Source: Blautia sp. (GTDB lineage: Bacteria > Bacillota > Clostridia > Lachnospirales > Lachnospiraceae). From it: 29,562 nucleotides of DNA. The stretch is taken from the NCBI GenBank assembly GCA_030841965.1, contig JAUUSJ010000041.1:1-29562 (forward strand), written 5' to 3'. The position numbers were made by a program, and so were the translations under genes. The notes under the pieces are model-generated. The model did no database searches. It saw nothing but the letters and a program-made list of their open reading frames with translations, and was not told the origin of the DNA. Below, piece by piece: positions 17,183 through 25,245 of this stretch. Numbering within the stretch: position 1 is the first letter of the stretch; the number at the start of each line of letters is the position of its first letter.

Positions 17183-18376
17183 ATGATGATAGCAGCAAAA
17201 CCACCGATGGGATGGAACTCTTGGAATACCTTCGGAGCGAATATTACAGAGAAGTTAATTTATGAGATTGCGGATACTATGGTAGAAGAAGGTTATAGAG
17301 ATTTGGGCTATGAGTATCTTGTGATTGATGATTGTTGGGCTCTTAGGCAAAGAGACAGCAATGGAAATTTAGTGCCGGACCCAGAGAAATTTCCAAATGG
17401 AATGAAAGCAGTTGCGGATTATGTACATAGGAAAGGATTGAAATTTGGCATGTATTCCTGTTCTGGTATATTAACCTGTGCGGGTTATCCTTCGAGCTAT
17501 GACCATGAATTTCAGGATGCTAAATTATTTGCCGAGTGGGGCGTGGATTTTCTAAAGTATGATTACTGTAATTTTCCACAAAATGCAGACTGTAAAAATC
17601 GCTATCTGACAATGAGTATGGCGTTAAGAGCTACAGGAAGAGAGATTTTATTTTCTGCTTGTAATTGGGGAGAGGAAGAGTCATGGAATTGGATGCGCTC
17701 TATTGGTGCCCATATGTATCGTTCTACAGGAGATATTTTTGATAATTTCCGTTCTTTTATTTATATTTTTCAGTCGCAGATAGAGCATTTTTGCCAGTCG
17801 GGACCGTATTGTTTTAACGATATCGATATGTTGACAGTAGGTATGTATAATCAGGGAAATGTGGCGATTGGAAAACCATGTACAGATGAAGAATATAGAA
17901 TGCAGTTTGTACTCTGGTGTCTGGCTGGAACTCCTTTGATGATGGGAGCAGATATACGAAATATAAATCCTAAAATGAAGGCATTATTGCAGGATAAGGA
18001 CTTGATTGCGATAAATCAAGATGAGGAATGTCGCCCACCGTTTCTGATAGGAAAAGATATCGTTTTGGCTCCGAAAACAGATACAAAAGATAGTATGGAG
18101 CCGTTTGAAAAAATAGAAGATAAACTTTTTACCTTTATGAAGATTTTGTCAAATCAAGAGTTTATTTTAGCCTATTTTAATTTGTTTGAGGAAGAACGAG
18201 AAGTAAAATGTATTTTTGCCGATGCGGGAATTCCGTATGCCTCAGGATATGGATGTCTGATGAAAGATTTATTTACCAAAGAAGAAATCGGTATTTATCG
18301 CGACTATCATATCACGAAAATACAGGGACATGACTGTCGGGTCTATCGCTGTCGATTGGTGAAATGTGATGAATGA
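17183..18376 (+). CDS. Alpha-galactosidase, GH27 family
   Basis: A 397-residue cytoplasmic glycoside hydrolase without signal peptide, cleaving terminal alpha-galactosides such as melibiose or raffinose-derived sugars. The GH27 hallmarks are present: PPMGWNSWNTFG (7-18), VIDDCW (47-52), the nucleophile Asp127 in KYDYCN and the acid/base Asp184 in RSTGDI. The length matches the compact bacterial GH27 form, a (beta/alpha)8 barrel plus C-terminal beta domain. ATG at 17183 follows GAGGAGGCG; the second ATG at 17186 is also possible. No transporter lies alongside, so the substrate must enter by a system elsewhere. The GH27 family also holds isomaltodextranase and N-acetylgalactosaminidases, but the motif set favours alpha-galactosidase. 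Confidence 0.9.
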   Translation: MMIAAKPPMGWNSWNTFGANITEKLIYEIADTMVEEGYRDLGYEYLVIDDCWALRQRDSNGNLVPDPEKFPNGMKAVADYVHRKGLKFGMYSCSGILTCAGYPSSYDHEFQDAKLFAEWGVDFLKYDYCNFPQNADCKNRYLTMSMALRATGREILFSACNWGEEESWNWMRSIGAHMYRSTGDIFDNFRSFIYIFQSQIEHFCQSGPYCFNDIDMLTVGMYNQGNVAIGKPCTDEEYRMQFVLWCLAGTPLMMGADIRNINPKMKALLQDKDLIAINQDEECRPPFLIGKDIVLAPKTDTKDSMEPFEKIEDKLFTFMKILSNQEFILAYFNLFEEEREVKCIFADAGIPYASGYGCLMKDLFTKEEIGIYRDYHITKIQGHDCRVYRCRLVKCDE

Positions 18377-18584
18377 GCAAGAGAAACAAAAACAAAATCA
18401 TTGTCATAAATGCGGCAAAATATTAGTCTGGGATGAAGTGGCTATTACGAAAAAAATGATAAATAGAGGGACAAAGAAGTATTATTGTGTAGAATGTTTA
18501 TCAAAGATATTTGATGTGGAGTCCAAAGATATTGTGGATAAAATACAGTTTTTTAAAGAAATGGGATGCACTTTATTTTTGTAA
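18369..18584 (+). CDS. Small zinc-ribbon protein, function unknown
   Basis: 71 residues with two CxxC knuckles, CHKC near residue 12 and CVEC near residue 40, expected to bind one zinc ion. A helical tail contains VDKIQFFKEMGC. The start at 18369 overlaps the alpha-galactosidase stop by 8 bp; a GTG at 18366 is an alternative. No strong ribosome site precedes it, so translation probably depends on coupling. Beyond zinc binding no function can be given. Confidence 0.65.
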   Translation: MNEQEKQKQNHCHKCGKILVWDEVAITKKMINRGTKKYYCVECLSKIFDVESKDIVDKIQFFKEMGCTLFL

Positions 18585-18634
18585 ATCAAGAGAACATAGG
18601 TAGTATCAGGTAATTTCTAAAAAATTCAAAAAAG

Positions 18635-18684
18635 GAAATTGTCATAAAAAGAGATAAAGTTTTCTTTATGACAATTTCTTTTTT
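18635..18684 (+). terminator. Rho-independent terminator after the alpha-galactosidase operon
   Basis: A perfect 14-bp stem (18635-18648 with 18665-18678; left arm GAAATTGTCATAAA) with a 16-nt loop, followed by TTTTTT at 18679-18684. Confidence 0.85.
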
Positions 18685-18738
18685 GTTATACTGTTACTTA
18701 TTAATAATTTCATAAAAAGAGTTATTGTGCTTGGACTA

Positions 18739-18768
18739 TTGACATAATTGAGCAAAATAATTTATACT
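18739..18768 (+). promoter_or_regulatory. Predicted sigma-A promoter of the DUF1538 gene
   Basis: TTGACA at 18739-18744, an 18-bp spacer and TATACT at 18763-18768, just after the preceding terminator and about 45 bp before the TTG start. Confidence 0.7.
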
Positions 18769-18812
18769 AAAAAAGAGTTGTTTAAAAAGAAATCATTTTT
18801 GGAGGTGAACAG

Positions 18813-20357
18813 TTGGATTACACATTAAAATTAAAAGAAAAATTAAAGGACAAATTAAAAGAAGCTTTGAATGCAGTTCTTCCGATTATCGGGATTGTAA
18901 TACTACTTAGCTTTACAATTACACCTATCTCGTCCAGTATTTTACTCTGCTTTTTATTAGGTGCTGTCTTATTAATTACCGGGATGATGTTTTTTACTCT
19001 GGGGGCAGAGATGGCTATGACTCCTATGGGAGAACGTGTAGGTACCTGTATGACACGTACACGTAAATTATGGCTTATGGTTCTTTTGGCTTTCTTACTC
19101 GGTTTTATTATTACCATATCAGAACCTGATTTGCAGGTCTTGGCAAACCAGATTCCATCTATTCCAAATATGGTTTTAATCTTAGTTGTCGCCTGTGGTG
19201 TTGGCGTCTTTTTAGTGATATCTTTGATACGTATGTTATTTTGCATTCCGCTTTCTCCTATCTTGCTTTTTCTATATGCTATCATTTTTATTTTAGCATG
19301 GTTTGTGCCAGACAGCTTTCAGAGCATTGCTTTTGATGCTGGAGGGGTGACGACGGGACCCATGACAGTTCCGTTTATTATGGCATTGGGTGTCGGTATT
19401 TCTTCTATCCGAAGTGATAGTCATGCGGCAGATGATAGCTTTGGTCTGGTTGCGTTATGTTCTGTCGGTCCAATTTTAGCTGTTTTGATATTGGGTATGA
19501 TTTTTCATCCCGAGGGAAGTGATTATACGGCTCCAGTGATTCCCAAAATCAATGATTCTGTGGAATTATGGCAGCTATTTCGCGTAGGATTTCCCACTTA
19601 TATAAAAGAAATTGCGGTCTCGTTATTACCGATTATATTGTTTTTTGCGATATTTCAACTGGTAGTACTAAAATTATCTCGAAAAAGGCTAATAAAAATT
19701 GTAGTCGGTTTAGTTTATACTTACATAGGATTAGTATTATTTTTGACAGGAGTTAATGTGGGATTTATGCCTGCGGGAAATTATTTAGGACAAGTGATGG
19801 CGCAGTCCTCACATCGGTGGGTTATTGTTCCGATTGCCATGGTTATGGGATTTTTCATTGTCAGAGCTGAGCCAGCTGTATATGTGCTTAATAAACAGGT
19901 AGAAGAAATGACGAATGGCGCCATCTCTGAGGGCACGATGGGAATGAGTCTTTCGCTAGGTGTGGCTTTATCTTTGGGAATTGCGATGATTCGAGTATTA
20001 ACTGGTATTTCTATTATGTGGTTTCTAATTCCTGGATACGTCATTGCTCTTTCTATCTCATTTTTTGTTCCTCCGATATACACTGCCATCGCTTTTGACT
20101 CTGGTGGTGTGGCCTCCGGACCGATGACCGCAGCCTTTTTGCTTCCACTGGCACAGGGGGCTTGTATGGCATTAGGTGGTGATATTGTAAAAGATGCGTT
20201 TGGCGTAGTAGCGATGGTGGCGATGACACCGTTGATTACGATTCAAATTCTAGGGTTAATCGCTCGTTTTGGCATGAAGAAAAAATTATCGCCTCAGACA
20301 TCCGATATTGTATCTGAGATTGACCAGTTAGAGGAAGAGACAATTATTGAATTATAA
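18813..20357 (+). CDS. DUF1538 family membrane protein (two-repeat transporter candidate)
   Basis: A 514-residue polytopic membrane protein matching the DUF1538 pattern. It is an internal tandem duplication: SEPDLQVL (103-110) and FDAGGVTTGPMT (174-185) recur as AEPAVYVL (352-359) and FDSGGVASGPMT (428-439). Such inverted or tandem duplication is typical of secondary transporters, and the conserved acidic and Gly residues could line a substrate path. The N-terminus is a lysine-rich amphipathic helix (KLKEKLKDKLKEAL, 6-19). It starts with TTG at 18813, set by GGAGGTGA at 18801-18808; no ATG fits. The next gene encodes a two-domain PII-like protein, suggesting control of transport by a nucleotide- or metabolite-sensing PII relative. 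Substrate unknown. Confidence 0.8.
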   Translation: MDYTLKLKEKLKDKLKEALNAVLPIIGIVILLSFTITPISSSILLCFLLGAVLLITGMMFFTLGAEMAMTPMGERVGTCMTRTRKLWLMVLLAFLLGFIITISEPDLQVLANQIPSIPNMVLILVVACGVGVFLVISLIRMLFCIPLSPILLFLYAIIFILAWFVPDSFQSIAFDAGGVTTGPMTVPFIMALGVGISSIRSDSHAADDSFGLVALCSVGPILAVLILGMIFHPEGSDYTAPVIPKINDSVELWQLFRVGFPTYIKEIAVSLLPIILFFAIFQLVVLKLSRKRLIKIVVGLVYTYIGLVLFLTGVNVGFMPAGNYLGQVMAQSSHRWVIVPIAMVMGFFIVRAEPAVYVLNKQVEEMTNGAISEGTMGMSLSLGVALSLGIAMIRVLTGISIMWFLIPGYVIALSISFFVPPIYTAIAFDSGGVASGPMTAAFLLPLAQGACMALGGDIVKDAFGVVAMVAMTPLITIQILGLIARFGMKKKLSPQTSDIVSEIDQLEEETIIEL

Positions 20358-20397
20358 ATAGCCATAGCGATAAGAGAATGAGCATTCTGATAGCAAA

Positions 20398-20421
20398 GGG
20401 GGCAAAATACCTTTTGACCCC
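20398..20421 (+). other. Hairpin between DUF1538 and PII-like genes
   Basis: GGGGGCAAAA, loop TACC, TTTTGACCCC: a 10-bp stem with one G-A mismatch and no following T run. A smaller AGAATG-AG-CATTCT palindrome lies just upstream at 20375-20388. It could stabilise the upstream mRNA or attenuate readthrough into the PII-like gene; function is inferred. Confidence 0.35.
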
Positions 20422-20487
20422 AGCATCATGAGATTATAGAGAATTTATTTTATTTATAATAGAAGGGAAAAAGAGTGAAATAAAAGT

Positions 20488-21180
20488 ATGAGTGAATTAT
20501 TTATGATGGTATCGATTCTTGATAGACATAAGACAAAGAAATTTCTGAATTTTTATCAGCAATCTGGCATTTCGGTTTATTTTAGCACGGTATCTCGGGG
20601 AACTGCTACTAGTGATGTGTTGGATTATTTTGGCTTGGAATCCATAGAGAGGATATTGATGACTTCCTTTGTCACAAAGGAGGTATGGAAAAAATTGCGA
20701 AGAGGGTTATGGGAAAAAATGAAAATTGATGTTCCTGGAACGGGAATTGCGTTTATCATACCTTTGTCAAGCATTGGAGGAAAGAGACAGCTCCAGTTTT
20801 TAACACAAAATCAAAACTTTGTAAAAGGGGAGGAAAGTGAATTGAAAGACACGAAGTATGAGTTATTAATTGTAATTGCAAATCAGGGATATACGAATAT
20901 GGTTATGAAAGCCGCTAGAAGGGAAAATGCTGGCGGTGGTACGGTAATTCACGCCAAAGGTACGGGGATGGAGGGTGCCGAGCAATTTTTAGGTGTGTCT
21001 TTGGCTTCTGAAAAAGAGATGATTCTGATTGTGGTAAAGAGAGAGGATAAAAATAGGATTATGAAGGCTATTATGGAGGATGCTGGTATGAATAGTAAGG
21101 CGAAATCCATTGTTTTTTCTCTTCCTGTTACTAGCGTTGCTGGAATGAGATTGATGGAACCTCCAGAAGAGGCGGAATAA
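20488..21180 (+). CDS. Tandem-domain PII-like protein
   Basis: 230 residues made of two PII/GlnB-like ferredoxin folds. The C-terminal domain (about 123-225) is clearer: ANQGYTNMVMKAARRENAGG, then GTVIHAKGTG (151-160), LGVSLASEKEMILIVV and KSIVFSLPVTSVAGM (206-220). The N-terminal domain (about 4-100) repeats the same order in weaker form: GISVYFSTVSRGTAT (27-41) and GTGIAFIIPLSSIGG (84-98). Canonical PII proteins have one domain of about 112 residues, so this is a fused duplicate. The uridylylated T-loop Tyr of GlnB is not evident. The adjoining DUF1538 gene makes it a likely regulator of that transporter, perhaps sensing an adenine nucleotide; that is inference. ATG at 20488 has only a weak upstream GAAGGGAAAAAGAG. 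Confidence 0.75.
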   Translation: MSELFMMVSILDRHKTKKFLNFYQQSGISVYFSTVSRGTATSDVLDYFGLESIERILMTSFVTKEVWKKLRRGLWEKMKIDVPGTGIAFIIPLSSIGGKRQLQFLTQNQNFVKGEESELKDTKYELLIVIANQGYTNMVMKAARRENAGGGTVIHAKGTGMEGAEQFLGVSLASEKEMILIVVKREDKNRIMKAIMEDAGMNSKAKSIVFSLPVTSVAGMRLMEPPEEAE

Positions 21181-21218
21181 TTCGTGAAAGATTAAGGTGA
21201 AAAGGAAGGAAAAATAAG

Positions 21219-21476
21219 ATGGATGAAAAATTGGAATATGTAAATGATATAGATTTTATGCGTATGGGACAGGCGATTGCACATGAGCAGTGGCAGGTGG
21301 CGTTTATGACATTGCGTCGGTTAGAACAAAGGGCGAAAGAACTGGGAATTTCTGATTTTGGGCAGCAGTTTTTGGGGCTTCGGTATGCGATTCAAAGAGA
21401 GGATATCGGGGAGGCGAAGCAGGTGTTGACGGTGATTACGAATAAGAGGGTTAGGGTGGTGAATGAAAGGAGATAG
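21219..21476 (+). CDS. Small helical protein of unknown function
   Basis: 85 residues, predicted mostly alpha-helical, rich in Gln, Arg and Glu, without membrane segments or Cys. It contains FMRMGQAIAHEQWQVAFMTLRR and later FLGLRYAIQREDIGEAKQVLT, a pattern like two helical hairpins (TPR-like). A ribosome site AAAAGGAAGG precedes the ATG. It lies 38 bp after the PII-like gene and 3 bp before recQ, so it is probably co-translated with RecQ. I do not recognise the family. Confidence 0.65.
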   Translation: MDEKLEYVNDIDFMRMGQAIAHEQWQVAFMTLRRLEQRAKELGISDFGQQFLGLRYAIQREDIGEAKQVLTVITNKRVRVVNERR

Positions 21477-21479
21477 AGA

Positions 21480-23330
21480 ATGAATAAACACGAATTGCTA
21501 AAGCAATATTTTGGCTATGACGATTTTCGAGAAGGACAGGAAGAGTTAATTGATAGTATTTTATCTGAGAAGGATACATTTGGAATTATGCCGACTGGCT
21601 CTGGAAAGTCGATTTGCTATCAGATTCCTGCTCTGATGATGTCTGGAATTACGCTTGTCATATCGCCCTTAATTTCATTGATGAAAGACCAGGTAAGAGC
21701 ACTAAATCAGGCGGGTATTCATGCGGCATATTTGAATAGCTCTCTCTCTTATAAGCAGTATTTATTAGCTCTAGACTATGCGAGTCAGGGAAAATATAAG
21801 ATTATTTATGTCGCACCAGAACGTTTGGATACAGAAGAATTTTTGAGATTTGCAAAAAATGTGACGATTTCCATGCTTACTGTGGACGAGGTGCATTGTG
21901 TTTCGAGATGGGGACAGGATTTTCGTCCTAGTTACTTGAAAATCGTTGATTTTATAGAATGCCTTCCAAAAAGACCGATAGTGAGCGCATTTACTGCGAC
22001 GGCGACAAAGGAGGTAAAGGAAGATGTCATCTGCATCCTTGGATTACAAAATCCCACGGTCGTCCTAACTGGATTTGACCGAAAGAACCTTTATTTTGAA
22101 GTGAGAAAACCAAAAGATAAATTCAAGGAATTATGTAAATATCTTGAAAAAAGAAAAAATGACTCTGGCGTTATCTATAGCAATACGAGAAAAGAAGTGG
22201 AAGATATCAGTGAGAGATTAACAGAACTAGGATACTCTGTTGTTCGATATCATGCCGGGCTTAGCGCCGAGGAGCGTCGCATAAATCAAGATAAATTTGT
22301 TTTTGACGAGAGTAAAATTATAGTGGCGACTAATGCCTTCGGAATGGGGATTGATAAATCCAATGTGCGCTTTGTCATTCACTATAATATGCCAAAAGAC
22401 ATAGAGAGCTATTATCAGGAAGCTGGTCGTGCGGGGAGAGACGGCTTGCCAGCGGAATGCATTTTATTTTACGCAGGAAAAGATGTAGTAGTAAATCAAT
22501 ATATGATTGACAACGACAGAGAAGTAGAATTAGACGACGAGACAATGGAATTAGTAAAGGAAAGAGATAGAGAGCGCCTGAAAAAAATGACTTTTTACTG
22601 CTTTACGACAGACTGCCTTAGAAACTATCTATTGCAGTATTTTGGTGAGAGTCATCTAGTATGCTGCGAAAATTGCTCAAATTGTTTAACTCAGTTTGTG
22701 GAAGAAGATGTAACGAAAATTTCAATGAAAATTTTTGATTGTATCAACGAACTAACCTACCCGATGGGAAAAGCGACAGTCACTGGTATAGTTCATGGCT
22801 CAAATCGAAAAACAATTACCGAGCGAAAACTCAATCAGCTCAATACATTTGGAAGTTTAAAAGAAATAAGCGAGAAAAAAATTCGACAAATCATCGATTT
22901 CTTAATCTTTAATGACTATATCAGCCTGACAAACGATAAATACCAAGTAATGAGATTAAACCCCAAAGCCATATCCCTATTAGAAAAAACAGAAGAAAAT
23001 CAAATCATAATGAAACTTCCTAAAGAAGAGAAAAAGATAGAATCCAGCTCCAAGATAAAACAATCATCCCACTCAAAAACTAATCTATCCAAAACAGAAT
23101 ACGAATTATTTGAAGCCCTCAGAGAGCATCGCCTCCAGTTGGCAAGAAAAGAAAAAATGCCCCCATACATCATATGCTCTGACCGCACCTTAACCGATAT
23201 GTGCTTAAAACATCCGACTAATAAAAAAGAAATGCTACAAATCAGCGGAATTGGAGAGAGAAAATTTGAAAAATACGGCGAAGATTTCATTCAAGTAATT
23301 CATGAGTTTATGCAAAAAAAGAAACCTTAA
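21480..23330 (+). CDS. recQ: ATP-dependent DNA helicase RecQ
   Basis: A 616-residue 3'-5' DNA helicase used in recombination and fork repair. Walker A TGSGKS is at 39-44, the motif II box is DEVHC (136-140; DEAHC in most), FTATAT at 171-176 is motif III, and motif VI is in QEAGRAGRDG (313-322). The zinc-binding region holds Cys379, Cys396, Cys399 and Cys402 (Cys374 and Cys395 lie nearby). A winged-helix RQC domain follows (about 410-510), then an HRDC domain (about 540-615) with ISGIGERKFEKYG. All domains of the full-length bacterial enzyme are present. The start at 21480 follows AAAGGAGATAGAG inside the end of the preceding small gene. A Lys/Ser-rich linker separates the last two domains. 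The change of Ala to Val in motif II is conservative. Confidence 0.95.
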   Translation: MNKHELLKQYFGYDDFREGQEELIDSILSEKDTFGIMPTGSGKSICYQIPALMMSGITLVISPLISLMKDQVRALNQAGIHAAYLNSSLSYKQYLLALDYASQGKYKIIYVAPERLDTEEFLRFAKNVTISMLTVDEVHCVSRWGQDFRPSYLKIVDFIECLPKRPIVSAFTATATKEVKEDVICILGLQNPTVVLTGFDRKNLYFEVRKPKDKFKELCKYLEKRKNDSGVIYSNTRKEVEDISERLTELGYSVVRYHAGLSAEERRINQDKFVFDESKIIVATNAFGMGIDKSNVRFVIHYNMPKDIESYYQEAGRAGRDGLPAECILFYAGKDVVVNQYMIDNDREVELDDETMELVKERDRERLKKMTFYCFTTDCLRNYLLQYFGESHLVCCENCSNCLTQFVEEDVTKISMKIFDCINELTYPMGKATVTGIVHGSNRKTITERKLNQLNTFGSLKEISEKKIRQIIDFLIFNDYISLTNDKYQVMRLNPKAISLLEKTEENQIIMKLPKEEKKIESSSKIKQSSHSKTNLSKTEYELFEALREHRLQLARKEKMPPYIICSDRTLTDMCLKHPTNKKEMLQISGIGERKFEKYGEDFIQVIHEFMQKKKP

Positions 23331-23369
23331 GTGAAATCCTATTTCTTCAGTTGTGGGATGGATGATTTT

Positions 23370-23475
23370 GGTGTAATGGGGTCAGACGCGAAGAGAGTCC
23401 GTAGATATATCCTCTAAAAACACGTTCGTTCCCACGGTTTTTCGACATACGCCGATTTATGCCGCTTCCCGCAAA
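23370..23475 (-). repeat. Truncated structured repeat, copy C3a (subfamily A)
   Basis: Half of an element in minus orientation, 40 bp after recQ. It keeps the CCCCATTACACC end, the GCGTCTG boundary, one variable arm (23390-23414) and the adjoining half of the core, including the G-C variant of the core pair. It breaks off at GCAAA (23475), within the apical region, so the partner arm is missing. Copy C3b begins 10 bp later in the opposite orientation. Confidence 0.8.
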
Positions 23476-23484
23476 GGCATTAAG

Positions 23485-23751
23485 TTTAGCCAATACACAG
23501 CCAAGAGAGAGTGAAGATATCTGCCCCACAAACGATAGAGAGTGGAGCGATTTTTCGATATACTTAGCTTTGCCGCTGGAGCACTGTTTGAGCGCCAAAG
23601 GCGCGAGTTTGCGGGAGGCGGCAAAAATCAGCGTATGTCGAAAAATCGTGGGAACGAACGTGTTTGAGGGACAGATATCTTCACTCTCTCTTAGCGTCTT
23701 TTTATCATATTCTTTTAGTGTCCCCTCATCATATTCTCTTAGCGTTTCTCA
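23485..23751 (+). repeat. Structured interspersed repeat, copy C3b (subfamily B)
   Basis: A complete copy in plus orientation between the convergent recQ and antiporter genes. TTTAGCCAATACACAGC opens it. The arms 23503-23523 and 23672-23692 are perfect 21-bp complements, extended inward by three more pairs past one mismatch. The core is nearly identical to C2, while the arms differ from those of C1 and C2. After the right arm come three degenerate 24-bp units beginning TTAGCG/TTAGTG at 23691, 23715 and 23739; the last one touches the antiporter stop codon. The element could serve as a bidirectional terminator here. Confidence 0.85.
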
Positions 23752-25245
23752 CTATTCCGTCACAAAAAACCTCTTCACCCCAAACAAAACCGCCAAAAGA
23801 ATCATAAATGATATAACCAAAACCACCCATGGATTTTGCACAAACCCAGCGATACAGTATCCGACAAAAGAGACCAAAGCGACAAGCAATGCATAAGGAA
23901 GCTGTGTAGACACATGATTAATATGGTCACATTGGGCTCCCGCCGATGCCATAATAGTAGTATCGGAAATAGGAGAACAATGGTCTCCACAAACTGCACC
24001 TGCCAGACAAGCCGCGATTGTAATAATCAATAAATCCCCTGAAAGTTCGATTCCAACGACAATAGGAAGTAAAATTCCAAACGTTCCCCAAGAAGTACCA
24101 GTAGAAAACGCCAAAAAAATTGCCACAAGAAATACAATAGCTGGCAACATACCAGTCAATCCCTGTGCACTTCCCTCAAAGATACCACTGACGTACTCCG
24201 CAGCGCCTAATTTCCCAGTCAGATTGGATAATGTCCACGCAAAAGTCAAAATCAAAATCGGGCTAATCATCGCTTTAAACCCTTCTGGGAATCCATCCAT
24301 ACAGCTTTTAAAGGAGAGAATCTTCCTGCTCACATAAAAAACAATCGTGATAAGCAATGCGGCAGTTGAACCCATCGCAAGTCCGAGGGAGGAATTACAG
24401 TTGGCAAATGCATTGATAAAACTTTCTCCGCTAAAAAAGCCACCTGTATAAATCATTCCAATAACACAGCAAATAATAAGAGAGATAACAGGAAAAGTCA
24501 AATCAATTACCTTCCCCTTATCTGTAATCGGCTGAAAAGCCCCGTCATCGACAATTTTCTTGCCAGAAGTAAAAATATCACCTTTCTTTGCATTATCTTC
24601 ATGCTTCTTCATCAGACCAAAATCAATATCAAAAAAAGTAATGATTAAAATACTGGCAATTGTCAGTAAAGAATATAAATTATAGGGAATTGCCCGGATA
24701 AATAATGTCAGTCCATCCGTCCCCTTTACGACACCAGCGACGGCTGCTGCCCAGGAAGAAATTGGGGCAATCATACAGACTGGAGCTGCAGTCGCATCAA
24801 TTAAATACGCAAGCTTTGCCCGCGATACATTATGTTTGTCAGTGACTGGTCGCATTACGCTTCCAACTGTGAGACAGTTAAAATAATCATCCACGAAAAT
24901 TAAGACACCGAGAGCAAAGGTTGCAAATAAAGTTCCTTTTCTCGTCTTAATTTTTTCCTGTGCCCATTTTCCATAGGCAGCTGAGCCGCCAGCTTTATTC
25001 ATCAGCACAACGATAGTACCTAAAATAACTAGAAAAATTAAAATTCCGACATGAGAGCCGTCCGAGAGGGAAGCGATAAAGCCGTCGTTAAATATAGTCG
25101 TATAAGCTTCGACGATATTAAAATTGGTACAAAATAATGCGGCGGTTACAATCCCGATAAATAGTGAGCTATATACTTCTTTTGTGATTAAAGCCAAAAT
25201 AATGGCAATGAATGGGGGTACTAAAGACCAGATAGTTGCATACAT
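23752..25245 (-). CDS. NhaC-family Na+/H+ antiporter-type membrane protein
   Basis: 497 residues with about 11-13 membrane segments. Family signatures include SHVGILIFLVILGTIVVLM, then FVDDYFNCLTVGSVMRPVTD with the paired Asp thought to bind cations, ATAAPVCMIAPISSWAAA, and a second half with FSTGTSWGTFGI and AGAVCGDHCSPISDTT. These place it in the NhaC/ion-transporter group, exchanging Na+ for H+ or carrying a small substrate with Na+ across the plasma membrane. The open frame extends to 25380, but 25245 is preferred: an AAAGAGG ends 9 nt upstream, and translation then starts directly at the first membrane segment. An ATG at 25254 is too close to that site. It is convergent with recQ and divergent from the ferredoxin protein. 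The exact substrate is uncertain; amino-acid antiport occurs in the same family. Confidence 0.87.
   Translation of the reverse strand: MYATIWSLVPPFIAIILALITKEVYSSLFIGIVTAALFCTNFNIVEAYTTIFNDGFIASLSDGSHVGILIFLVILGTIVVLMNKAGGSAAYGKWAQEKIKTRKGTLFATFALGVLIFVDDYFNCLTVGSVMRPVTDKHNVSRAKLAYLIDATAAPVCMIAPISSWAAAVAGVVKGTDGLTLFIRAIPYNLYSLLTIASILIITFFDIDFGLMKKHEDNAKKGDIFTSGKKIVDDGAFQPITDKGKVIDLTFPVISLIICCVIGMIYTGGFFSGESFINAFANCNSSLGLAMGSTAALLITIVFYVSRKILSFKSCMDGFPEGFKAMISPILILTFAWTLSNLTGKLGAAEYVSGIFEGSAQGLTGMLPAIVFLVAIFLAFSTGTSWGTFGILLPIVVGIELSGDLLIITIAACLAGAVCGDHCSPISDTTIMASAGAQCDHINHVSTQLPYALLVALVSFVGYCIAGFVQNPWVVLVISFMILLAVLFGVKRFFVTE

Noticed and set aside
21885..21900. RecQ motif II reading DEVHC instead of DEAHC as a sign of inactivity
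   Set aside because: The Asp, Glu and His are retained and the Ala to Val change is conservative; all other helicase motifs are intact.
23347..23896. Open frames over copies C3a/C3b, one running into the antiporter gene
   Set aside because: Same repeat-derived peptides as at 16.3-17.0 kb; the plus-strand frame is antisense to the clearly coding antiporter.
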